This document shows positions 25,170 through 32,851 of a stretch of 64,000 nucleotides of DNA, piece after piece. The stretch is from positions 1 through 64,000 of the forward strand of contig JAFGAS010000081.1 of the NCBI GenBank assembly GCA_016933535.1, read 5' to 3'. The notes under the pieces were generated by a model. The model was not told where the DNA came from and did not search any database. It worked only from the letters and a program-made list of their open reading frames with translations. The translations under genes and the position numbers were made by a program. This DNA comes from Candidatus Zymogenaceae bacterium (GTDB lineage: Bacteria > Desulfobacterota > Zymogenia > Zymogenales > Zymogenaceae). Numbering within the stretch: the stretch's first letter is position 1; each line of letters begins with the position of its first letter.

Positions 25170-26027
25170 TTATGCGCCCCGATCCCTCAGCCGCGGGTCC
25201 ATCGCGTCGCGGATTCCCTCACCGAGGAGGTTGTAGCCCAGCACCGTCAGCAGGATCGCGAGCCCCGGGTAGAGCGAAAGCCACCAGGCCACGTCGATGG
25301 CGTCTTTGCCCTCGGTGAGGATGTTTCCCCAGCTGGGGGTCGGGGGCTGCACGCCGATGCCCAGAAACGAGAGCGCGCTCTCGGTGAGGATGGCCCCTGC
25401 CACACCGAGGGTCGCCGATACGAGGATGGGTCCCATGGCGTTGGGCAGGATGTGGGAGAAGATGATCCGGAAATCCCCGGCCCCCTGGGCCCGGGCGGCC
25501 ATGACGAAATCCCGGCGGGCCAGCGTCAGAAACTCCGCCCGGACGAGCCGGGCCACCCCCATCCAACCCGTGATCCCGATGACGATCATGATGTTGTAGA
25601 TGGAAGGTTCAAGGATGGCAATGACCGCAAGGATCAGGAAAAACGACGGGAAACAGAGCATCACGTCCACAAACCGCATGACCGCCCCATCAAGGAGCCC
25701 GCCGTAGTAGCCGGCCACAGCCCCCAGGATAGTCCCGATGAGGATGGCAATACCCACGGCCACGAAACCCACCTTGATTGATATCCGCGAGCCCCAGACC
25801 ATCCGGGAAAAGACGTCCCTGCCGGATTCATCGGTGCCGAAGTAGTGGGTGGAGTCGGGGGCGGCCAGGACGCTTTTTCTGTCCGGCACGTTCGGGTCAA
25901 AGGGGGAGATCAGGGGGGCGGCAATGGAGACAAAAAAGAAAAAGCCCACGATAAAGAGACCCGAAACGGCAAGCCGGTTTCTGAAGAATCTTCGCCGGAA
26001 ATCTGATCGGACGAGCGATGGTTTCAT
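25170..26027 (-). CDS. oppC: Oligopeptide ABC transporter permease, OppC/DppC type
   Basis: A 285-residue inner-membrane permease of the peptide/nickel ABC uptake family. The N terminus (RRFFRNRLAVSGLFIVGFFF) and the ISPFDPNVPD segment are typical of the C subunit. The EAA loop that contacts the ATPase is RAQGAGDFRIIFSHILPNAM (about residues 177-196). Six hydrophobic helices are predicted. It belongs to the leftward unit binding protein-oppB-MshEN-oppC; no ATP-hydrolysing subunits (OppD/OppF) are in the window, so they must be elsewhere. The preceding gene in the unit, the MshEN gene, ends 112 bases upstream, with hairpin element B between. Confidence 0.92.
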   Translation of the reverse strand: MKPSLVRSDFRRRFFRNRLAVSGLFIVGFFFFVSIAAPLISPFDPNVPDRKSVLAAPDSTHYFGTDESGRDVFSRMVWGSRISIKVGFVAVGIAILIGTILGAVAGYYGGLLDGAVMRFVDVMLCFPSFFLILAVIAILEPSIYNIMIVIGITGWMGVARLVRAEFLTLARRDFVMAARAQGAGDFRIIFSHILPNAMGPILVSATLGVAGAILTESALSFLGIGVQPPTPSWGNILTEGKDAIDVAWWLSLYPGLAILLTVLGYNLLGEGIRDAMDPRLRDRGA

Positions 26028-26109
26028 AATGCCTTTCTGAGAGAATGAAGCCGACTTACTTTACTAAACTATCCACACCCTTTCGTTCCTTCTCCCTCGC
26101 TTCCGGGGT

Positions 26110-26136
26110 CCCCACAAATGCCTGCATTTATGGGGT
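26110..26136 (-). repeat. Covarying GCAGGC-loop hairpin element, copy B
   Basis: On the minus strand: CCCATAAATG, CAGG, CATTTGTGGG, a 10-bp stem with one T-G wobble, followed by GACCCCGGAAG and a GGGAGAAGG tail. It begins 3 bases after the MshEN gene's stop, between it and oppC. Confidence 0.7.
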
Positions 26137-26138
26137 GA

Positions 26139-26849
26139 CTATTCCTTCATCTTTTCCTGCAACTCGGCCAGCGTAATGTATCCCTTTTCGATCATGAGCT
26201 TGATGAAGGCCTGTAGTATCTTTCGATCCGTGGCGGCCGTATCCGGGGGGAATCCTGCGGACGCCGGCTCGGCAGACTCGTTCGGCTCGGGCTCTACCTG
26301 CGGCATTTCATCGATCGTGATTTCTTCTCCCGCACGGATTATCGTCATTCGCTCGTCCCCGTCCTTCGACACTTGCTGGGCTTGCTTGTGAGGGAAATAT
26401 TCGACGTCGATCTCGTATAACTGGCGCATGGCGAAGATGAGGCCCTTCTCGCGCGCGAGAACCGGCTGAACACGCAGGCCCGATGCGAACTGGATCTCCT
26501 CGATGGCCGTGAGGTCAAGGGGATTGGCCATGGCGACAAACAGGGACTTCTTGCCGCCGAAATCGGCCACTTTGACCGGCACCGCCTTGAATTTCTTTGC
26601 AGTTTCCTTGGGGATCAGCCGGACGACCTCGGGAGGGACGCTAACGCCTTCGAGGTTAACTACCGGCAGCTCGAGGTGATACTTCAGGGCGGCCAAAAGC
26701 TTATCCTCCGATATGATCTTCAGACTTATCAGCGCCTCACCCAACTTGCCTCCCCAGTTTTCCTGGTAGCGCAGGGCTCGCGAAAGGTCATCCCGGGTGA
26801 TGATGTTTTTCGTGACAAGAAACTCGCCCAATCTCATTTTTGTCTGCAT
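26139..26849 (-). CDS. Standalone MshEN (GspE N-terminal) c-di-GMP-type domain protein
   Basis: A 236-residue protein with the MshEN/GspE-N fold and no ATPase domain. The c-di-GMP motif RLGxxLx10LxxxLxxQ is exact at residues 6-29 (RLGEFLVTKNIITRDDLSRA...Q29). After the canonical five-residue linker a second half-motif follows at 35-58 (KLGEAL...H58), with Lys for Arg and His for Gln. A GspE-type second subdomain (VPVKVADFGGKKSLFVAMAN) ends near residue 150. The Pro/Glu-rich linker is followed by a short C-terminal helix pair with a repeat of the same theme (IEKGYITLAELQEKMKE). It sits between oppB and oppC, so it may tie peptide uptake to c-di-GMP. Confidence 0.85.
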   Translation of the reverse strand: MQTKMRLGEFLVTKNIITRDDLSRALRYQENWGGKLGEALISLKIISEDKLLAALKYHLELPVVNLEGVSVPPEVVRLIPKETAKKFKAVPVKVADFGGKKSLFVAMANPLDLTAIEEIQFASGLRVQPVLAREKGLIFAMRQLYEIDVEYFPHKQAQQVSKDGDERMTIIRAGEEITIDEMPQVEPEPNESAEPASAGFPPDTAATDRKILQAFIKLMIEKGYITLAELQEKMKE

Positions 26850-26857
26850 GACCGTAC

Positions 26858-27832
26858 CTATCCTTTTCTGATGCGCGGATCGACAACGGCATACGAGATA
26901 TCCGCCAGGAGATTTCCCAAGAGCGTCAGGACCGCACCGATGACAAGGATTCCCATAATCACCGGGTAATCCCGCGCCATAACGCTCGAATAAAAGAGGC
27001 GCCCCATTCCGTAGATCGAGAAGATGCTCTCGAAGATTACGCTGCCGCCGATGAGTCCCGGCACGGAGAGGCCCAGGATGGTAATGACCGGCATAAGGGC
27101 GTTTCTCAGGCCATGTTTGTAGATAACCACCCGCTCGGGCAGACCCTTAGCGCGGGCGGTGACGATATAATCCTGCCGTATTACCTCGAGCATCGTGCTG
27201 CGCATGTAGCGGGACAGGCCCGCCAGTCCCCCGAAGGCCGACAGCGCCACCGGCATAATCAGGTGCCTGGCCACGTCCCAGATCTTGGCCGGTGTACTCA
27301 TGGAATCGTGCATGATCGATTTTACCCCGGATATCGGGAGCCAGCCCAGTTCGATGCCGAAAAGACGCATCATCAACAGTGCCAGCCAGAACGTCGGGAC
27401 GGCAAAGCCGACGAAGACAAAGACGGTGGACGCCTTGTCAAACAGCGAGTCCTGGTGGGTCGCCGAGAAGACCCCGATGGGTATGGCCACGATGATAATG
27501 AGCAGGATGGAAAGGAGATTGATTCCGATCGTGATGGGAATGGTCTCCTTGATCTTGTCGGAGACGGGCCTTCGGTCGGGAGAAAAGGACTCACCGAAGT
27601 CAAACCTGGCGATCCGTTTGAGCCAGTTGTAGTACTGGATGTGGAGGGGTTTATCCAGACCGTAGAGTTTCGTCAGCCGCTCCTTTGCCTGGGGAGTCGC
27701 CTTCGGGTTTTCGGCCGTGGCCAGATCGGTGGGTTTGCCGGGGGCCAGCTGCATTACCCCAAAAGAGATGATGGTAATCCCCAACAGGATCGGGATCATC
27801 AGGAGGAGCCGCTTGACGATATATCGGGCCAT
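26858..27832 (-). CDS. oppB: Oligopeptide ABC transporter permease, OppB/DppB type
   Basis: A 324-residue inner-membrane permease with the standard OppB start ([20 protein letters not shown]), a signature [21 protein letters not shown], and the EAA loop [20 protein letters not shown] (about residues 225-244). Six transmembrane helices. It lies 15 bases downstream of the binding-protein gene and only 8 bases before the MshEN gene, so all are co-transcribed. Together with OppC it forms the membrane channel for peptides delivered by the adjacent lipoprotein. Confidence 0.93.
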   Translation of the reverse strand: MARYIVKRLLLMIPILLGITIISFGVMQLAPGKPTDLATAENPKATPQAKERLTKLYGLDKPLHIQYYNWLKRIARFDFGESFSPDRRPVSDKIKETIPITIGINLLSILLIIIVAIPIGVFSATHQDSLFDKASTVFVFVGFAVPTFWLALLMMRLFGIELGWLPISGVKSIMHDSMSTPAKIWDVARHLIMPVALSAFGGLAGLSRYMRSTMLEVIRQDYIVTARAKGLPERVVIYKHGLRNALMPVITILGLSVPGLIGGSVIFESIFSIYGMGRLFYSSVMARDYPVIMGILVIGAVLTLLGNLLADISYAVVDPRIRKG

Positions 27833-27847
27833 GAAAGCCGCCTCCCG

Positions 27848-29485
27848 CTACTGCACGTCGTTGTATCGCTGCAGTTGTTTGGGCACATACCATTGGGTGA
27901 AGTTATAGCTGATGCCGGCTGGCGCGGGTTCAATCCCCTTGAAGCGCGCGGAAATAGCCGGAAGGGCGTAAGGGACGTAGAGAAAGACATAGGGCGCCTC
28001 TTCGGCCAGAATCTCCTGCATGCGATCGTAGTATTTTTTTCGCTCGTCCCGGTCAAACGTCCGCCTTCCCTGTTCGAGGAGCCGATCCACCTCGGCGTTC
28101 GTAAAGGAGATATGGTTGAGCTCATTGGGGCCGATCTTTGAAGAGTGCCAGACGTCGTAAAGGTCGGGATCCTGCAGGATGTTCCAGCCGAGGATTACCG
28201 CCTCGAAATCTTTCGGCTCGATGAATTCCGAAAGGAACGCGGCCCACTCCACGATTCTGATATTTACCTTTATCCCCACGTCCTTGAGCTTGTTCTGGAT
28301 GATCTCGGCGGATTTGGCGCGCAGATCGTTGCCCTGGTTGGTGACGATGGTAAAGGAAAACGCAACGCCGTCCTTATCGAGGATGCCGTCGCCGTCGGTG
28401 TCCTTCCAGCCCGCCTCCGAAAGGAGCTTCTTTGCCTTTTTGGGGTCATAGTCGTACCGCTGGACGTCGCCGTTGTATTGCCAGGTGCCCGGCTTATACG
28501 GTCCCGTCGCGATCTCACCCAGGCCCAGCAGGACGATATCGATGATCTCCTGTTTGTCGATCGCGTACGATATGGCCCTGCGCACCCGAACGTCTGTGAA
28601 CTTCGGGTCTTTCAGGTTGAAGCCGAGGTAGGTGTAGCCGTCGGCGAGGTACTTGTAGGTCACGAAGTTTTTCTTGAATGACGCACTGTCTGTCTGATGT
28701 TTGTACTGGATCGGGGAGAGGCCCATCCAGTCCACACCGCCCGACTGCAGCTCCAGGAACATCGTGGCGGTATCGGGGATGATGCGGTAAATGATCCGGT
28801 CGATGTAGGGCCTTCCCTCAAAATAATCATGGTACGAGCTCAGGACGATCTTTTCGCCCGTGGACCATTCTTTAAAGCGGTATGGGCCGGTTCCGACGGG
28901 GTCGCGCGCGAGCTTCGAGGTGGTGATGTCGGTGCCCTCCAGCAGGTGCCTTGGCATGATCCAGAAACCCCAGCTGATCAGCGCCGGGGCGAACGGCTCG
29001 CCGTATTTTACGATGAACGTATACGGATCGGGATTGCGCGCCTCTTTGACCAGCAGGAAATCGGCGGCATAAGCCGTCGGGGTGTTGGGATCGATCATGA
29101 GCTTGTAGGTAAACATGACGTCGTCGCTCGTGAAAGGTACGCCGTCCTGCCATTTTACGTCTTTTCTGAGGTGAAACGTGATCGTGAGGTTATCCTCGGA
29201 TATCTCCCACGATTCGGCGAGATCGCCCACGATAGTGTAGTCCTTGTCGTATTTCACCAGTCCGTTATAGATAAAGCCCGCTATCTCGTGCGATGAGCTG
29301 TCCGACGATATAATCGGAATCATTGTTGAGGCGTCGCCGATGGACCCGATAATGACGGCATCCCCATAGGCCGGGCCGGTGTCGGCTGACCCGGTGTCGG
29401 TCGATAAGTTCTTCTTGCAGGCGGGCGCAAAAAGAATAAGGAAAGAGAAAATGACGGCGGACGCGCGGCCTATCGTCTGTTTCAT
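27848..29485 (-). CDS. oppA: Peptide ABC transporter substrate-binding lipoprotein (SBP family 5)
   Basis: A 545-residue extracytoplasmic binding protein of family 5 (OppA/DppA-like). A type II signal ends at the lipobox APAC (Cys23), so the mature protein is a lipoprotein. Family hallmarks are LAESWEISEDNLTITFHLRK, VKWQDGVPFTSDDVMFTYK, TGPYRFKEW, and VRRAISYAIDKQEI. A DTDGDGILD acidic loop in the ligand domain occurs in many environmental members and may bind calcium. It is first gene of the leftward transporter unit. Whether the ligand is a peptide, nickel-chelate or another solute cannot be told from sequence. Confidence 0.92.
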   Translation of the reverse strand: MKQTIGRASAVIFSFLILFAPACKKNLSTDTGSADTGPAYGDAVIIGSIGDASTMIPIISSDSSSHEIAGFIYNGLVKYDKDYTIVGDLAESWEISEDNLTITFHLRKDVKWQDGVPFTSDDVMFTYKLMIDPNTPTAYAADFLLVKEARNPDPYTFIVKYGEPFAPALISWGFWIMPRHLLEGTDITTSKLARDPVGTGPYRFKEWSTGEKIVLSSYHDYFEGRPYIDRIIYRIIPDTATMFLELQSGGVDWMGLSPIQYKHQTDSASFKKNFVTYKYLADGYTYLGFNLKDPKFTDVRVRRAISYAIDKQEIIDIVLLGLGEIATGPYKPGTWQYNGDVQRYDYDPKKAKKLLSEAGWKDTDGDGILDKDGVAFSFTIVTNQGNDLRAKSAEIIQNKLKDVGIKVNIRIVEWAAFLSEFIEPKDFEAVILGWNILQDPDLYDVWHSSKIGPNELNHISFTNAEVDRLLEQGRRTFDRDERKKYYDRMQEILAEEAPYVFLYVPYALPAISARFKGIEPAPAGISYNFTQWYVPKQLQRYNDVQ

Positions 29486-29787
29486 GAAGCATCTCCGTGA
29501 GTGAAAATTATCTAATCATAACGTGATAGTGGCCGTGGGTCAAGGAATTTATCCCGGGACCCGCGGACGGGCATGCGCTTGACGGGAAGGCCCGATATCT
29601 ATGAGCGGCGACCGTAAAACGGGGTATCGTAAGACGAGCCGTCGCTTGGGCATCGGTACCACCTACTACCATTGATACTCAAACGTCGAGGACTCGCCTA
29701 TTTTGAGGCACAGCATATATTCTTTATTACCGGGCCGGATATAGGATACGCTGTCTTCACCTACCATAGAAAAAGGAGTATTTGAAA
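29486..29787. other. Intergenic region, no gene seen
   Basis: Divergent spacer between the transporter unit and the small coiled-coil gene. No strong promoter hexamer pair was found. AAGGAG at 29773-29778 is the ribosome-binding site for the ATG at 29788. Confidence 0.4.
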
Positions 29788-30135
29788 ATGGGGGACGTAC
29801 AAAAGAATGCCGATGCGACAAGCGAAAAAAATAGGGCCGACCTGTCTCTGAAGACGGTGGCGCGAATCGAAGAGATTTATCAGGCGGTCCTACGGATCGA
29901 GGGTGCCCTCAAGCGGCCGATGGGAGACGGAGAGGGCAAGGCCGGTGCCGACGCAGCGGTCACGACGGCCGTCGGTGGCACGGTGGAGAGGCTTTCGCTG
30001 ACGCTTACGGAGATCAGGAATCTTCAATATAAGGCCGCGGGGATCCTCAGCGCCGTTCGCGAAGACGTCAGAGAGATCCTGGCGGCCCGCCCCAACGACT
30101 TCGTCGACGGGCTCGGGCCGAAAGGCCTGCGCTGA
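29788..30135 (+). CDS. Small hypothetical helical protein
   Basis: A 115-residue hypothetical protein without signal peptide or membrane helix. Sequence is mostly helix-forming with heptad-like hydrophobics (LSLKTVARIEEIYQAVLRIE; VERLSLTLTEIRNLQYKAAG), suggesting a coiled-coil bundle. A Gly/Asp/Ala-rich middle (residues about 50-63) separates the two helical parts. The ATG at 29788 is preferred over the TTG at 29782 because AAGGAG sits 9 bases before it. No family recognised. Codon use resembles the chromosome, which supports real coding. Confidence 0.6.
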   Translation: MGDVQKNADATSEKNRADLSLKTVARIEEIYQAVLRIEGALKRPMGDGEGKAGADAAVTTAVGGTVERLSLTLTEIRNLQYKAAGILSAVREDVREILAARPNDFVDGLGPKGLR

Positions 30136-30644
30136 CAATGGTCGGCCGACTTTCGTCGTTTTGTGTTACCGCGTAGACCCGCCGTCCCCGCGGATACGAC
30201 CGCCGGATCGTTATTGTCCGGCCAACCGAGACCGGGTTATCGTTCACGGCGCCCGGCTCATTATTCCCGACAATCCGTGCCGGGTCCGTGACATAACGCC
30301 TCTCATGCCGCAATCGTCGCAAAAACGACACCGTTCTCAAGACGGACGAGGCTCCTTCGGGGGGCAGTTACGCCTTCATTGACCGGAAAGGGCTCGTTAG
30401 GCAGGGGAAGATTGAACCGACGCTCGTACCGGTGGCGGTCGTACAATGCAACGCACGGATCGACGAAAAGAGGATAATCAGGGTTCTAATCCAGCGTGTG
30501 CGGGGCCCACGGGGGGCCCCACATCCGTCATAGAGGACGATACACCGCCGATATAATCTGTACAGGTTGTTCGGAGAAAAGTGCGATCATATAAGAGGGA
30601 CGAGATGGTATCAGCACCTGCTTTTTGTCGTCCGTTCTTCTTGG
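30136..30644. other. Gene-free GC-rich stretch with strong hairpin
   Basis: No credible gene. A stable imperfect hairpin (TGTG-C-GGGGCC pairing with GGCCCCACA) is at 30497-30523. It could act as a bidirectional stop between the small plus-strand gene and the convergent V4R gene, although it lacks a T-run. Confidence 0.4.
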
Positions 30645-31187
30645 TTACTTGCCCGCATTCTCAAAGACACAGGACTCGTCCCCCTTGGCGACGCACTGGG
30701 TCTCGACGATCTGTATATCTTTGAAACCCGCCGCGTGGAACATGGCCTCCAGGGCTCCGGCCTGAAAATCGCATACGCAAGTGGCCGTCTTTTTCTTGAA
30801 ACCGAGGACGAAGGGAGAATGGTGGAGTACACAGCGAAATACGCCGTTTGCGCCGTCGATCTGTTCGATTACGTTGAATCCCCAGCCCCGCTTTCCCGCC
30901 GTATCGGCGTAGAAGGTCACCAGGTCGTTGCCGGCCAGTTTCAGGACATCAATCATAATCTTTGACATCGACATGCCGATATCGTACCCCGCCTTGCGCA
31001 TGAAGACCTTGGCGAGGTTTATTCCCCCGAGGTCCGCGGCCGAGCACATGAGGTTGCCGAGGGTTTCCTGAGGTGTGATGATGATACGCTTGCCGAGCAT
31101 GATGAACATGCCTTCGTCATCGACGGTAATGGCCTGCTTGATCTGGTCAAGGGTTTCTTGGGGATTAGAGGGTTTTGCCTGGCTCAT
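30645..31187 (-). CDS. V4R-domain protein
   Basis: A 180-residue protein dominated by a V4R (4-vinyl reductase) domain, a small-molecule-binding fold found in bacteriochlorophyll enzymes, phenol-type regulators and archaeal sensors. Features: LGNLMCSAADLGG, a central YDIGMSMSKIMIDV helix, and a C-terminal Cys-bearing segment TCVCDFQAGALEAMFHAAGF...CVAKGDESCVFE that is typical of V4R and may bind metal. The ATG at 31187 is chosen because AGGAG lies 6 bases upstream; longer frames to 31364 lack a site. No DNA-binding or catalytic domain is attached, so it may be a ligand-sensing or chaperone module. Neighbours give no hint. Confidence 0.78.
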   Translation of the reverse strand: MSQAKPSNPQETLDQIKQAITVDDEGMFIMLGKRIIITPQETLGNLMCSAADLGGINLAKVFMRKAGYDIGMSMSKIMIDVLKLAGNDLVTFYADTAGKRGWGFNVIEQIDGANGVFRCVLHHSPFVLGFKKKTATCVCDFQAGALEAMFHAAGFKDIQIVETQCVAKGDESCVFENAGK

Positions 31188-31733
31188 GTCAATCTCCTGT
31201 TCAAAATGGTTATGGGGAGCGTTACTATTATGAGCGTATTGATTCGTCGTTGGAAAACAGGAGGAGCATTGTTGAGATACAAAGGCGCATTCGTTGATAT
31301 AAATTCCGCTCCAATACCTCAGGACCTGACCGCCGTCGGAGGAACCGATCAGACATTCCTTCATCGTGTTTACGCGCCGGGGCGATAATTAACTAATATA
31401 CTGAATAATTATTCGAACATAAAATATCTATAGAAAGTATATATACTCTATATTAACTAAAATCAAGATAATTTACATTATTTTTTAGCAGAGAAGTACT
31501 AATTCATGACTGTTATGAACAGGGTACGTCGCTTTTTCCCTCTTTCGATCTACGATACTCAATACGCCCGCGCAATTATGCCGTCGGTATTCGCTCTGAA
31601 TCGTTTCTGCCGCCTGAGCCTTCAGGACACCGATAATGAGCCGGTAAGGGATTACGGGCACTATCCGCAGGACGGCCGGGCAGCTTCCGGCACGCCTATC
31701 CCTTACCGACTGCCGCGTATCCCGACAATCTCC
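31188..31733. other. Intergenic region with AT-rich core
   Basis: The 31390-31505 part is strongly AT-rich (runs such as ATTAACTAATATACTGAATAA), unlike the surrounding DNA; it could carry promoters for the V4R gene or be a remnant of acquired DNA. A small open frame at 31506-31793 has no ribosome-binding site or family motif and is not called. Confidence 0.4.
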
Positions 31734-31763
31734 TTGACCGCGGTTGCCCGGATAGCCTATAAT
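31734..31763 (+). promoter_or_regulatory. Sigma-70 promoter of the SbcD/Rad50-like pair
   Basis: TTGACC at 31734-31739, 18-base spacer, perfect TATAAT at 31758-31763. The start codon at 31796 leaves a leader of about 26 bases. Confidence 0.72.
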
Positions 31764-31795
31764 CAGTCCATACGTACGTCACGGAATGGATAGTC

Positions 31796-32851
31796 ATGAA
31801 AATCCTCCATACGGCAGACCTCCACCTGAAAGCCCTCGGCGATGAGCGGTGGGAGGCGTTGACGGCCGTCGTCGAGATCGGAAGGAAACACAAGATCGAC
31901 GCGCTGGTTATCGCGGGGGACCTGTTTGACCGGGGGATTGACGCCGAGCGGCTGCGCACGGCGGTGCGTCCCATATTCTCCGGCACGGGTTTTCCCGTCC
32001 TGATCCTTCCCGGCAACCACGACCGGGAGTCTTTTCGTCCGGGCGATTTCTTCGGGGAAAATACCGTCATCCTCGGCGACGCCCCGTTTATCCTGGGCGA
32101 CGTATCCTTTTGCGCCCTTCCCTTTGAGCCGGGGGACCGGCAGCGGGTGCTGGCCCGGCTCCACGGGCTTCGGGGGCGGCTCGATCCGGCATGTGTCAAT
32201 ATCCTGATCTACCACGGTGAGCTGATCGATACCTTCTTTTCCCGTGCCGATTTCGGGGACGAGGGCGCCGACCGCTACATGCCGGCCCGCCTCTCGTGGT
32301 TTGCGGACCTGGGCCTGTCGTATGTACTTGCCGGCCACTTCCACTCAAAATTCACCATACGGACCTTTGGCGACGGCGGCTTTTTCGTCTATCCCGGCTC
32401 GCCCGTATCCGTCACGAAAAAAGAAGCGGGGCGGCGCGGGGTCAATCTCTTTGAGACCGGCATGGCCCCGGCGGAGCTGTTCCTCGACACCCCGCACTAT
32501 GCGGACGAAGAAATCGTCTGTAATCCCTTTTCGAACCGACATCCCCTCGAGATCATAAAAGAGCGCCTCTCGGGCCTGCACCCCCAGGCTACCGCGCTGA
32601 TCTCCGTGAAGGGGTTCATCGACGGCGCGCGCCTCGGGACCGACGAGTCGTCGCTCCTGGAGGAGATAAAAAAGATCGCCCGGGGGCGGGCCGAGGTGGA
32701 TGAATACTCCGTCCGGGACGTCTCTACGATACTGGCCGACGGTCTTTTCTCGGCCTTCTCCGAGCGGCTTGCCGCCGAAGAGCCGGATGAAGAAAGACGT
32801 GCGCGCGTAACGAGGATGGTTATCGAGGCGATGATGGAGGCCGCACGGTGA
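31796..32851 (+). CDS. SbcD/Mre11-like metallophosphoesterase (YhaO-like)
   Basis: A 351-residue calcineurin-like phosphoesterase of the DNA-repair nuclease branch. The di-metal motifs are in order: HTADLHL (DxH, residues 5-11), VIAGDLFDRG (GDxxD), LPGNHDRE (GNHD), ILIYHGE (H) and LAGHFHSKF (GHxH). A YPGSPVSVTKKE segment follows, as in Mre11/SbcD, and a C-terminal capping region. It is the first gene of a two-gene unit, overlapping the Rad50-like ATPase gene by 4 bases (GTGA). Together they should form a nuclease-ATPase complex for DNA ends or hairpins. The ATPase partner's membrane hairpin makes YhaO a closer model than SbcD. Confidence 0.88.
   Translation: MKILHTADLHLKALGDERWEALTAVVEIGRKHKIDALVIAGDLFDRGIDAERLRTAVRPIFSGTGFPVLILPGNHDRESFRPGDFFGENTVILGDAPFILGDVSFCALPFEPGDRQRVLARLHGLRGRLDPACVNILIYHGELIDTFFSRADFGDEGADRYMPARLSWFADLGLSYVLAGHFHSKFTIRTFGDGGFFVYPGSPVSVTKKEAGRRGVNLFETGMAPAELFLDTPHYADEEIVCNPFSNRHPLEIIKERLSGLHPQATALISVKGFIDGARLGTDESSLLEEIKKIARGRAEVDEYSVRDVSTILADGLFSAFSERLAAEEPDEERRARVTRMVIEAMMEAAR

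Noticed and set aside
31506-31793. Possible 95-codon gene before the SbcD-like gene
   Set aside because: No ribosome-binding site, no recognisable motif, and it overlaps the TTGACC/TATAAT promoter of the next gene.
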